From Capsicum annuum (Eukaryota > Streptophyta > Magnoliopsida > Solanales > Solanaceae), in the NCBI RefSeq assembly GCF_002878395.1, contig NC_061115.1, positions 149,646,899-149,710,898 on the forward strand: a stretch of 64,000 nt of DNA, read 5' to 3'. This document shows positions 46,441 through 57,474 of the stretch, piece after piece. The notes under the pieces are model-generated. The model was given only the letters and a program-made list of their open reading frames with translations. It was not told the origin of the DNA and ran no database searches. Position numbers and translations under genes: made by a program. How positions within the stretch are numbered: the stretch's first letter is position 1; each line of letters starts with the position of its first letter.

Positions 46441-48690
46441 TGATTATTCCTAGGTGAGGGTATCTAGAGGGGCAGAGGTGGTGGTGGTGGTGATGCACTA
46501 TTTAAAGATGCACCTACTTCTATCTCAGCATGCCTCTACCTATCAATAACTGTAGTCTCCTATGAATCATGTCTGCCTATTTCAAGGCCTGGTCAAATAG
46601 AATACTAGGATCCTACAGGTCCCTCTCTTGGCCTCTATTGCTTTCAACTAAAGGGACCAATCCATCATTCTCTACAAATAATTCAAAGTCTCTGAGCCTA
46701 AACAAAGGAGTTGGCTGAACAAATAAGGGCACAACTGGAGTGATGACTGATATATGGCTTCCAGTGAAAGAGCGTACCTCTTCTCTAAGTACATCTACCT
46801 TCTCCCTAGTATATCTTAGATCTAGAATATCCATTCTACTAAACCAAGATGATACTTGACCCTCAAAAGCATCTATGCATTCATGCAAATCAACTCATAG
46901 CTCTGACATAGAAACCTAGTTCATAGACTTCAATCTAGCCTCAGTCATATCTATTGTACTTTGGACCCATGGTTGGATCCGTCCTTACAGAGTCACCACC
47001 TCGGCCTTAATATTTTGTAGTCAAGTACTGGTGATGCTCTGACTGTCAACCAAGCTCAGCAAAAACTCACGAGAAACTAGCACCATACCTGAAGCAATAA
47101 TTGAGGTGGATGGTTGAGGGGGCACTTAAGATGTACCCACCTATTTTGAAGTAGAAGCCGGGGCTGAAGTAGATATATCTAGGGTTTCCATACTCTATGT
47201 ACTCAACTCGGGGGCCTCTCTTTTCTCCCTTTATATCAAAATCCATACTAATTCCTATGACCATTACCTCTACTATCTCATCAAGACCTGGAACCTTTAG
47301 CACGCTAACCTCATCACATAACCTTTTGACAAGTCATGGGAACAACAAATTCATAATCTTACAAAAAGCTCTCTCATAAAGCTAATGCCAAATAATTGTT
47401 GCAAAGTCAATATCATACCCATCTATCATGCTCGTCGTCAATGCAGCTCCATCCCAAGTCAAAAAATTATCCACAATAGTCAGACATAGTCAATATAAAA
47501 TAATCAACCATTAAAATTTTGCATCAAAATCTAGTGCTACCTTAATCATACTATGTGCCTCAATCCAACAAGCATTACCACCCATAGGTGAAATATAGAT
47601 AGCAATCTGTATTTCCATTTCAACTCTCTCTCTCTCTTGTGCTCAGTATCATAAATAATGTATTTACCTCATGCAACTCTTAATCTATAAACAAAATCTA
47701 TTGTGAATACTAAAGCAATATAATCTAGCCTAAAGAGAACTTAGTGGATGGCCAATACTGAAATATCTAACATAACCACTCACACAAGTGTCTTCTAAAG
47801 TTGGGGCTACTTAGTATGCCTCAAAAGACCCCTATATCTGGGTGTAGTTAGAGATACTATGGCATGATATGAGGCATAAAATTACCACACTAAAGTTATG
47901 CTGTAATAACCTAGGGGTCTGGTCATCCACACCAATTGATAACGCTTAAAGCCAACCCACAACTGTGGTGCTCTGCTCAACCCAAATAGTTTTATCTTGT
48001 GATCCTAATAAATGGCCCTCTTAGGTCGATCAGTATCATTGATATGGTTGTCTTGCTAAAAAATGTTCCAAAGACCCTGCATGCACCATCTCAGGTTCAC
48101 CTCATCAACAAGTTTCTCCAAGACATATATAGGATCTGATGTATGGTCATGCTAATTTGGTGCCTCTGTATCTAGTGGTTGTACCTACTCTATGGCCTAT
48201 TCTATCCTATTCTTAGACTGGGGCACAACTGATGACTCCTCCTGAACTGTGGCCTCGAACTTATCCTTATTCAGGGGGTCTGTGCATCTACCTCTGGTGC
48301 TATCTCTAACTCTGCCTCGTCATCTTCATCATACTTATCCTTATCATCATTATCACCACTCTCAACAGGATGAGGAGTATTTGGTGGTGATCTCCTGGAT
48401 GACTTTATCCTTGGCCTGGATAAGAATTTGATAGCCTCAGTCTGGGTCCTAGGCTAACTAAAAGCAGTTCATCTTCGCTACTATTATTTCTTAGTAAGTG
48501 GTACACCAAATTTGTCCATAACAATTGCCTTAACTGTAGTATGCTTCTATCCCCTAGTAAATGGTCGTGTCACCTTCATCGGGGCTTTTCTTGGTCGAGC
48601 AATTGGGTATGCCTTCTCCAAGATATTGCTCTTAAAAGAGTCATCCCATCACCTAGAAGGAGTATCCATCTTCTTTGAAGCCTTCATGTG
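46440..48690 (-). pseudogene. Transposase_32-like 'putative plant transposon protein' ORF of J (broken)
   Basis: The minus strand from an ATG near 48690 to about 46450 follows, block by block, a protein common in Solanaceae retroelements and annotated as a putative plant transposon protein. It has a basic N-terminal part (48500-48690), an acidic stretch around 48300-48400, a central globular part (47400-47900) and a coiled-coil-like C-terminal part. The last is open at 46613-46888 (ECIDAFEGQVSSWFSRMDIL, then RYTREKVDVLREEV) and ends near a proline run encoded by GTGGTGGTGG at 46478-46497. Its biochemical role is not known to me; in these elements it occupies the third-ORF position after pol. 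There are many stops. Identification is by remembered sequence pattern, so it needs a profile search. Confidence 0.55.
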
Positions 48691-48699
48691 TACCTGAAA

Positions 48700-49680
48700 A
48701 ATCAAGTGTTGGCATTTAAGAGATTGTGAGGGAGTGCAAAACTTGACGTAAATTTCAAAATTTGAAAACTTTGAACGGTTCCTCAATTTTAGAATCCCTA
48801 TAACTTATACTTATTCCTGACAAGTCCAATGTGCATACATTCAACTAGAATCCACTTTTCAATACAAACTAGCATTCAAGACTATTGGTATTCATCTATC
48901 TTTTTCAAATTCCACTTTTATTAATGGCATGATCTTAAGGTTTAATTAGAGAATAGTATCGCATATTAAGAATATAGGCTAATTTAAGGTGCCTATATAC
49001 AAGCATGATGGTTTCTACATATTTTCCATGCACATTAGCATATCAATTTACTTGTTTCATATTTAGCACAAGATACTACTATTATGAGCCAAGAATATTA
49101 CCTTTTACTCGAAGAACCACAAGTGAATTATGAAAAAGTGAAGAAAAACCCCAGCTTGAATGTGTACTTAGTGCTTGTGTACAAGGTTATACCAAGAACA
49201 AGTACTCTTCTAGCCTTTACTCAAGTTTAGGGAAGTGGGGTAGTTTGAATAAGAGGGAATAGGGAATTTTGAGGTTTTATAAGTTAAAAATGGATTGTGA
49301 GGTCTTACATTGGAAAGGGGTCAGTTTAGGGTTATTATAGGCTGAGGTGGGGCCAAATTTTTAAACAAAATTTTGGGGCCAAAACTGTGCACTTACGATA
49401 GCCAACTAGGAGTCGTAGGTGGTACCTGCGGTTTATAGGTGGGCCCTACTTTTTGGCCAAATTTTTCGCTCTCTGGACTTTGTATTCTAATACTTACTTT
49501 GCTACTTACGAGGTCGTAAGTGGTATTTATGACCCTGTAAGTAAGTTTGTAGGTTAAAGTCCAGAAATTCCCCAAAAAATCCTCAATATTCCATCTTTTT
49601 TATTAATACACAACTTACCTGGTCCACATGGGACTTATGACCTTCTCGAGTTGGTGACAAAGTCCCCTTTTTTATTATGG
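48700..49680. other. J spacer between pol tail and third ORF
   Basis: No coding similarity is seen. At 49390-49560 there are repeated words around 'cttacga...gtcgtaa(g)gtgg' in both orientations, like those near the start of LTR J (42375-42610). The region could be the promoter-bearing leader of the third ORF. Confidence 0.4.
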
Positions 49681-49689
49681 ATCAAGCAA

Positions 49690-49900
49690 TTATTACCGCA
49701 TTTCATGCCATTTCTTATTCTATTTTACGTAAAAATAAAAAAAATGTGACCACTAAAATAGTGGTTGCCTCCCACCTAACACTTGATTTAACGTCGCACG
49801 ATGTGGGTATGTTGGTTACTCAGACTTCACTAATAATCTCATGTGTTGGCTCCCATGCAGCGCTTGATTTAAATCATGGTATGACTCGGGTAGATTGCCT
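49690..49900 (-). pseudogene. pol: 3' tail of J pol, two copies of the terminal motif
   Basis: The minus strand contains the LNQALHGSQ word near 49850-49890 and a related LNQVLGGRQP word near 49765-49795. This motif closes the pol ORF in many Athila-type elements. It lies directly after protease sequence, so RT, RNase H and integrase have been deleted between about 49900 and here. The 138-aa plus-strand frame at 49677-50093 is the antisense of this and of the protease. Confidence 0.5.
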
Positions 49901-50245
49901 ACTCAGAATTCATCAAAATACCAAAGAAATACCCTTCAGCATCATCAATACAAGGAATAACCAGCACAACCCTCATATTGGTAGGCTGCTTTATAGTTCT
50001 TCTGACAATAAAGGTGACTTCTTCATTATTAGCTCTAAACTTGAGCTCTCCTTTTTCCATATCAACTATCACTCAACTCATGGCCAAGAATGATCTTCCT
50101 AATATGATGGGCATTTAAAAGTCAACCTCATAATCCAAAGTGACAAAATCAGCTGGATAAATAAAGTTATCAACTTTTACCAACACATCAAATGATATAC
50201 CTACGGGTTTTTTCACTGTGCAGTTTACTATTAATAACCGTATAA
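49900..50245 (-). pseudogene. pol: J protease, downstream part (split by M)
   Basis: On the minus strand this reads the C-terminal half of the Athila aspartic protease: [17 protein letters not shown], then [15 protein letters not shown] and IILGRSFLAM, with one stop after it. The catalytic D-x-G-A motif is on the other side of M at 59683-59694. When the M insertion is discounted the two halves are in the same frame with no base missing. The domain would have cut the J polyprotein. Confidence 0.75.
50241..50245. repeat. Target-site duplication of element M, left copy
   Basis: TATAA, against TATAG at 59614-59618, one mismatch. Confidence 0.75.
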
Positions 50246-52455
50246 TGTTATAAACCGTATGATCCTAAGATTGATTCAATTGTAGTTGCATGCTTAAGGG
50301 GTCCAAGACTTGAAATGTTCACTAATTGTTAAGGACTTAGGCATTTTATAAACCCCTAGACTTTATGGATTTTTAGTTTGGCCTTCCCGAACTCAAAATA
50401 TTGGTTTTAAAGTTGAATCATGTTTAGGGAGGTTGAAGGTACATGTCAAGAGAGTTTCAAGATTTTTAGATGAGCATCTAGGAGTGTTTGGATGGCTAAA
50501 ATAGAGAAGCAATGCAATAAGGTTGTGGCATGTTGCTCGCTCCTAAGACAGAGCGGTCCGCGATGCATGGCTTTCTCCCATGGAGTAAGCTGCATGGTGT
50601 GTGGCTCTGTCATTCATATTAATATGATTTAGGTGCCCAAGTGTCATTTGAGTCATTTACCTCAACCCAATTTATCCTTAACATTATTTAGGACTTCCAA
50701 AAGAGCATTATTTAACCCTTCCAAAAGAAATGCTTTTCTCTTCCCAAGAATAAAACCCAAACTCTTTCTCAAGAAATTAAGAGTTCAAGCTTCTAAGTTC
50801 AAAAAACTCGCATAAAATCCTCAAGAAACTATTTATTAACGTATATGGGGTGTTCATCCATGGGTCCCTTTCACTATGGAGCCTAAAAACCACATCTTTG
50901 ATTAAAATATGAGTTTTCCTTCATTATGAAGTTGCATATGTTCAAGATTAGTTTAATTTATGTTTTTCCTTAGTATTTTGACTCATTTCATGTCATATTA
51001 TGGTTCCAAGGAATGTTAGGTTATCTCATGTTTTAAATTTTAGTTTCCCATGTCATATTCAAGTGAAATTTATGTTAGATCCCAAATTATAAATTTAGTC
51101 ATGTAATCATGTTGTTTTCCTCATAATTTACACATTCCCATGCTCAAGTTCATAATTCTCACATGTTTAATGAAATGTTTATTTTTTGGGCTTTGAACCA
51201 TGATCCTATACTAAAGTTTTAAGTTTTAATATTGTATTTAATGATCATTTAGTGCTGGCATGTTATGACTACCCGATACCTACGTGTTTACTTACATTTC
51301 AGATCTTTCAAGTAGTGATTTTAGTTAAATCATGAATATTACCATTTACTCAGTTGTTATTATCATGATGAGCAATGTCAGTTGTAATATTCAGCTGAAT
51401 CTAGTTCAGTTCAGTACCAGTGTCATATCTATTAGGAGTAGAATTTAGCACCAAGCGAACCCAGGAATAGGGGCTCACCTGCCAGTAGAGGGTGTGACCT
51501 TTAGAAGAAATAGCTGAGTTCCAGAACTACATAGCCAGCGTTGGTTTGAGATGTCTTCCTGCCAGTTGAAGGTTGACACATATCTAATGAGAGAACTTTC
51601 TAGTATATGGTGACTTCTTAGTCATTCGGGACACTAGTTTAGTAGATCAAGACAGCCATTGTTAGTACCCGTGGCATAGTACTGACCCCTTCCAATTGGG
51701 GTTACAAGTTGACCACAATTAGCTTAGATTGAGGCATGTCAATTATATGATACCTCTCAAAGTTTCAGTCAGTATGTCAGCGTATCTCAACTCAAGTTTG
51801 CTGGACCAAGTGTACAGATTAGTTATTCAGTTATTCTGATTTTTAATCTTTCGGAATTCAGATTACCTTACTAACATTCTTATGCTTGGTCTTGTATTCT
51901 CAGATATTACATGTTTATGCATTCATGCTAAGTTATCTCGCGTATTTCAGTCAGTCCTCATCACATATAATAGTACATTCAAAGTACTGATTGCATACTT
52001 TTCTTTGCGCTATGTTGACTTATAACCTAAGTTTAGACACTCAGTTTCCCAACAGTTCTTTGACAGCTCAGCATTACTCAGCAGTAGTAGTGGTGGGTCC
52101 TCATCCATCGGGTACATGATATGTTTATCTTAGTTATTTTAGTATTTCCTTATGTTCAGTCAGTTAGAGTTAGTTGGGGGTTTGTCCTATCAACTTTTCA
52201 TGATGTTTAGAGGCTTCCAGATAATTTTTTAGATAGTTAGTCATTTTTTTAGTATTATCAGATATTCTAGACATGTTGTTGACACGTATTTCAAAATTTA
52301 AATTTATAGTACCTTGTAAGAATATCTTCCGCTCATGTGTTGTATTTCGATTTTATAGAGTATTCATAGCAAGTACCAGCTCATGGGTTAGCTTGTGGTC
52401 ACTCATGGCCATAAGCACCATTGTCATGACTAGGGGGTAGACTCGGGTCATAAAA
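50246..52455 (+). repeat. 5' LTR of element M
   Basis: It starts TGTTATAAACC, exactly 40 bases before the first strongly conserved block shared with the 3' LTR (which starts TGTATTATCCC). It ends before AACTTGGTATCAG. The 50525-50600 stretch has words such as GGTCCGCGATG in a GC-richer context; the 3' LTR has the same zone at 57760-57870 with a changed sequence. Confidence 0.88.
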
Positions 52456-52459
52456 AACT

Positions 52460-52471
52460 TGGTATCAGTAT
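52460..52471 (+). other. Primer binding site of element M (tRNA-iMet)
   Basis: TGGTATCAGTAT, two mismatches at its end to the initiator tRNA-Met site, four bases after the LTR edge. Confidence 0.8.
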
Positions 52472-52678
52472 CTAAGGTTTGAAAGTGTCCTAGGGAGTTT
52501 GAATTTTGCATTGAGTAGCGTCTAGTGCATGGGTGTGAAGCGTGCCACACTTATGGATGAGAGGTTACGAGATGTTCTTAGGAAAGTTTCCCTTCTTTTA
52601 GTTTTGCATTTCATACGATAGATCATGAGCTCAATGTAATTTCTCTCTCTAACTTATCTTTTATTCTGTTTACAGATA

Positions 52679-53760
52679 ATACCACCCAGAAGAAACAATG
52701 AAATAAGGAATGGAGATCAGCTCGCACCACCACCTGTTCAGGAAGATCCCCTGAATGAGCATGACTCCCACGCCAAATTCAGGGCTTTTTTCATGACCTT
52801 AGCCCATTCTGTAGCTGCTTAGATACAACTAGCAGGCTGTTGCTCCAGCTAATTTAGTGGAAAATAAAGTTGCAGTTAGGATTTAAGATTTCACTTGGAT
52901 GAATCCCTTTCTCTTTTTGATATCCAAGTCTGAGGAGGATCTACAGGAATTTCTAGACATGATGTAGAATGTTATAGATATGATAGGTGTCACTTCGAGT
53001 GAGAGTGCAAAGTTGGTTGTATATTAGTTACAAGATATAGCTCATACCTGGTGTAAGTAGTGGAAGGAGGACCGAGGTATTGATGCAGGGCCTATAGAGA
53101 GGGAGGAGTTTGCCATAGCTTTCTTAGATCGGTTCTTTCCCCTAGATTTAAGGGAAGCTAATGTTTAGGAGTTCATCAACTTAAAGCAGGGTAATATGAG
53201 TGTGAAGGATTACTCATTTAAGTTTACACAGTTGGCGAGGTATGCTCCTACTATGGTGGTAGATAATAGGTCCAGAATAAGTAAGTTTGTATTTGGTGTA
53301 GCTGATAGTATGGTTAAGGAGTGTAAGACCGCTATGTTGATTAAAGAGATAGACCTATCTAGACTTATGGTTTATTCTCAAAAAATTAAGAAAGAGAAGC
53401 ATAAGGAGAAGAGGAGAGATAATAAGAGGGACAAAATCGGTAGTGTTCACTTTTCTCAATCAAGGTCAGAAGGTGGTAACGGTTCTCAGTTCTATTAGAA
53501 ATTTTTAGCCCCAGTTCAATCTTCATCTAGTGCATCAGTGCCTAAGTTTAGGAAAGTAGTCCCGATAGAGCACCAGGCTCTAAGTCCCAAGGCAGTGTGA
53601 ACAGTTGTCGCACTAATCCGCTTTGCTATAAATATGATAGGAACTATCAGGGTGAGTGTAAGGTCGGTAGTGATTAGTGTTTTATATATGGCCAGCCAGG
53701 CCACAAAGTCAGGAATTTCCCAGGGGCTAGTCAGTAAAGTCAGTCCAATTATCTTTTAGC
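52679..53760 (+). pseudogene. gag: gag of element M (broken, start codon lost)
   Basis: The expected start is at 52679-52681, in the context that A, B and E use, but the codon is ATA instead of ATG. The N-terminal frame (IPPRRNNE) then meets a stop. The gag core is open at 53196-53498: KFTQLARYAPTMVVDN, SRLMVYSQKI and a basic lysine/arginine-rich helix. The zinc knuckle near 53675-53720 reads CFIYGQPGHKVRNFP, so its second and fourth cysteines are replaced by Tyr and Phe, each a one-base G-to-A or G-to-T type change. The protein would have formed the particle shell and bound element RNA. Confidence 0.8.
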
Positions 53761-53869
53761 TCGAACCGATCGCTTGACCCAGTAGCTTGTCACTTCCAGT
53801 GCAACTCGTGGGTGGTGCTAGGATAGATTATATGCTCTCTATACTCGGCTTGATCAGGAAAGTTCTCCT

Positions 53870-54340
53870 AATGTGGTTATGGGTTTGTTACATGTTTTCC
53901 ATCTTTATGTTTATGTTTTATTAGACCCCGGAGCTTCACTTTCTTTTGTGCCCCCTTATATAGCTGTCAATTTTGGTGTCAATCTCAAAATATTAGCAGA
54001 GCCTTTCTTGGTGTCTACCCCAATGGGTAAATTTATTATAGCCTGATGGGTATACAGAAATTGCTCGATCACAGTGACTTAGAAGATCACCCCAGTTGAT
54101 TTGGTAGAGATAGAGATGACTGATTTTGATGTCATTCTCGACATGGATTATATCTGCTCATGTGATGCCTTAGTTGATTGTATAAATAGAGTCATTCAAT
54201 TTTAGTTTCCTAATGAACCAGTTATTGAATGGTGGGGTAGTACTTTAGTGCTTAGGGGTCAGATTATTTCATATCTTAAATCAAGAAAGATGATATCTAA
54301 GGGTCTGTTTACCATCTTATCTGGGTCAAAGACTTAAATT
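53870..54340 (+). pseudogene. pol: Protease of element M (broken)
   Basis: The catalytic DPGA lies at 53924-53935 inside VLLDPGASLSFVPPYI, followed by ILAEPFLVSTPMG. A TGA replaces what is probably a Gly or Arg codon near 54043. The second conserved part, VEIEMTDFDVILDMDYI, is at about 54100-54150. Layout and spacing are as in B (12350-12690). It would have released gag and pol enzymes from the precursor. Confidence 0.8.
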
Positions 54341-54359
54341 CATAGACTCTGAGTCTTGA

Positions 54360-55700
54360 GTTAGTTTTAGTAGTAAGAGAATTTCCAAATATGTTCCCTG
54401 AATATCTTCCCAGAGTTCCTTCCAGGAGGGAAATAGACATCGAAATAGATCTGCTTCCAGATACCCAGCCTATCTCTATTCCACCCTAATAAATGGCTCC
54501 TAGTGAGATAATGAATTGAAGAAACTTTTAAAAGACCTCTTAGATAAGGGTTTTATCAGTCCTAGTGTTTCTCCATGGTGCACTCCAATCTTGTTAGTGC
54601 ATAAAAAAGATGGTTCTCTCTAAATGTTCATCAATTACCGTCAGTTGAATAAAGCCATAATCAAGAATAAGTATCCACTCTCTATAATTGATGACTTGTT
54701 CAACCAACTTAAGGGTTCTAGTTATTTCTCTAATGTTGACCTTAGATCCGACTATCATCAGTGCCAGAGGATGTGATATTCCGAAGACATCTTTCAGAAC
54801 TCAGTATGGTCACTTAGAATTCCTAGTTATGTCCTTTGGACTAACGAATTCCCCTGTAGCTTTCATGGACTTGATGAATAGGGTGTTCAAGAACTACTTA
54901 GACAACTTCATCATAGTCTTTATTGATGATATCCTTGTCTATTCACATAGTAAGGATGACCATGCAAACTATCTAAAAATTGAATTACAGACCCTTAGAG
55001 CTCATTAGTTGTTTGCCAAATTCAGTAAGTGCAAATTTGGGATAAGATCACTAGCTTTCCTTTGCCATATTGTTTCCAGTGATTGCATCCGAGTTGACCC
55101 TTAAATGACCAAAGCAGTGAGAAACTGGCCTAGACCCAACTCTCCATTAGATATCAAGATTTTCATGGGTTTAGCTAGATATTATAGATGGTTTGTTGAA
55201 GGGTTTTATTCTATTGGATCCCCCATGACTTAACTGACTCAAAAAGGTCAAATGTCAGTGGTCAGATTCCTGTGAGAAGAGTTTTCAAGAGTTGAAGATT
55301 CGACTCACTTCCACCCCAGTCTTGACTTTGCTAAATGGGTCTGATAGATTTGTAGTTTATTGTGATGCTTCCAGAGTTGGTCTTTTTTGTGTTTTGATGT
55401 AGAAACAGCTTAAACCCCATGAAAATAATTATCCTACCCATGATCTTAGGTTGGCTACAAGTGTTTTTGCCTTACAAATTTGGAGGCACTATCTTTATGG
55501 GGTTTATGTTGATGTGTTCATTAATCACAAGATTTTATAGTACGTGTTCACACAGAAAGACCTAAATCTTCATCAGAGAAAGTGGCTTGAGTTGTTAAAA
55601 GATTATGATATGAGTGTGTTTTATCTTCGAGCAAGGCCAACGTAGTGGAAGATGCCCTTAGTATATTGTCTATGGATAGTGTTACTCATGTTGAGGAAGA
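54360..55700 (+). pseudogene. pol: Reverse transcriptase and RNase H of element M (broken)
   Basis: The fingers region starts at about 54370 ([20 protein letters not shown]). A frameshift lies near 54510, before the palm. The palm is open at 54688-55008 with [20 protein letters not shown] and the catalytic FIDD at 54919-54930. Further RT follows to about 55230. RNase H (55300-55640) is frameshifted but shows the first-Asp block near 55340-55400 and the KANVVEDALS word at about 55635-55660. Several stops replace Gln codons, for example TAG at 55006-55008. The enzyme would copy element RNA to DNA. Confidence 0.8.
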
Positions 55701-55949
55701 TAAGAAGAGGTTACTTTGAGAGGTTCATCAGCTTGCTATATTAGGTGTTCGGTTGATTGATTCAGCTGAAGGTAGTACATGGGTCCTGAATAGTTCAGAA
55801 TATTCATTGGTTGCTGAAGTGAAACAAAAAGCAAGACAAGGATCCTAGTTTGGTTAAGTTGAATAAGGCAGTTAGAGACCAGAAGGTGGAGGTTTTCTCC
55901 CATAGGAGAGATGGTGTGCTTCATTGTTAAGGTAGGTTATTTATTTTAT

Positions 55950-56735
55950 ATGTCGATGATTTGAGATAAAAAATTCTTGCAGAAGCACACAGTGCGTGAT
56001 ATTCTATCCACTCGGGAACCACTAAGATGTACTGTGATTTGCGAGATATCTATTAGTGGAATGATATGAAGAAGAATATTGTAGAGTTTGTGTATAAGTT
56101 TTCAAATTGTCAGTAGGATAGAGTTGAGCAGAGGCCTAGTGATACTTTGTAGGAGTTCAGTATCCCCACTTGGAAGTAGGAAGTGGTGAACATGGATTTT
56201 ATGATAGAATTGCCTCATACGCATTGTCAGCATGATTTAATTTAGGTTTTTATTGATAGAATAACCAAGTTAGCCTATTTTTTGCCAGTTCATACTTCGT
56301 GCTCAACTGAGAATTATGCCAGGATTTATCGTAGAGAGTTGGTTAAGTTGCATAGAATTTTGTTGTCGATTATTTTGGATAGAGGTACTCTATTTACCTC
56401 TCATTTTTGGAAGGCTTTTCAGAAGGGTCTTGGTACCTAAGTCCATCTCAGTATAGCCTTTCATCCTCAGACAAATGGTAAGGAAGAGAGGACCATTCAG
56501 ACCTTAGAGGACATGTTGGGGGCATGTGTTATTAACTTTAATGGTAGTTGGGATGACCACTTTCCTTTGATTGAGTATTCCAATAACAATAGTTATCACT
56601 CCAGTATTCAGATGGCTCCGTTTGAGGCTCTCTATAGAAGAAGATGTAGGTCTCTTATTGGTTGATTTGAAGTAGGTAAAGCTGCTTTGATAGGGCTAGA
56701 TTCAGTGTTTGAGGCAATGGAGAAATTCAGCTGAT
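55950..56735 (+). pseudogene. pol: Integrase core of element M, catalytic triad kept
   Basis: The whole core reads in a single frame from about 55990 to 56660. The three catalytic codons are present: Asp 56195-56197, Asp 56378-56380 and Glu 56486-56488, giving D-60-D-35-E, the canonical retroviral spacing. The N-terminal zinc-binding end lies near 55990-56120. Five in-frame stops interrupt it (56054, 56177, 56243, 56438 and a TGA near 56662), each explained by one transition at a Trp or Gln codon. No insertions or deletions are seen in the core. The enzyme would have joined element cDNA to the chromosome. Confidence 0.85.
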
Positions 56736-57240
56736 TCAAGAGAGGTTGAAGACAGCCCAAAGCCATCAAAAATCTTATCCAAATGTGAGAAGAATGGATC
56801 TTGATTTTGAGGTTAGAGATTTGGTCTATTTGAAGATTTTGCCTATGAATGGGGTGAAGAGATTTGGCAAGAAGGGGAAACTCAGTCCTCACTATATTGT
56901 CCTTTACAGGATCTTGAACTATTTTGGAAAGGTAGCCTACAAGATTAAGTTGCCTATAGACTTGGCGTCAGTACATCCAGTGTTTCATGTTTCTATATTA
57001 AATAAATGTATTAGTGATTTATTTGATGATGTTCCTTTAGAGGGTATGGATGTTCAGGATAGCCTTTCCTATAAAGAAGTCCCAGTTGAGATCCTTGATT
57101 GTTAGATTCGTGGGCTAAGGAATAAAGAAGTTCTCCTGGTTAAAGTTCTTTGGCAGAATTAGTACATTGAGAGAGATACTTGGGAAGCAGAAGCAGATAT
57201 GTGGACCAAGAAGCCCCATCTTTGCTTTGGAAACTAAGAT
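56736..57240 (+). pseudogene. pol: Integrase C-terminal part and chromodomain of element M
   Basis: Open from 56746 to 57105: KTAQSHQKSYPNVRR, then the GKLSPHYIVLYRIL and HPVFHVSILNKCI blocks that precede the chromodomain in Del/Tekay elements, then VPVEILD. After a TAG at 57103 the chromodomain continues (GLRNKEVLLVKVLW, DTWEAEADM) to the terminal stop at about 57238. Chromodomains of this clade read histone methylation and direct insertion into heterochromatin, which fits the surroundings. The antisense frame at 56632-56892 is a shadow. Confidence 0.82.
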
Positions 57241-57462
57241 TCAGCTTGAGGTAATGACTTTTCTTAGGTTAATTATGGTATCAGTTTAAGGTATGTAACC
57301 ACGCTCATGTCATTGCATGCATTCACGAAATCAGTTCAGTTTATGTATCATACTTTAGACTTAGTTATGTAATAATGTTCCAACTCATACATATTCAATA
57401 TATGATCTCAATTGTCTTAGTATTCTCAGTCTAACCAATCTTATTCGAGAACGAATGTTCAT

Positions 57463-57474
57463 AGGGGGAGATAT
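57463..57474 (+). other. Polypurine tract of element M
   Basis: AGGGGGAGATAT just before the 3' LTR, preceded by the 'ttcgagaacgaatgttc' ending seen in this clade. Confidence 0.85.

Noticed and set aside
49677..50093. 138-residue open frame on the plus strand
   Set aside because: It is the antisense of the J protease and pol tail, which read well on the minus strand; it has no domain of its own.
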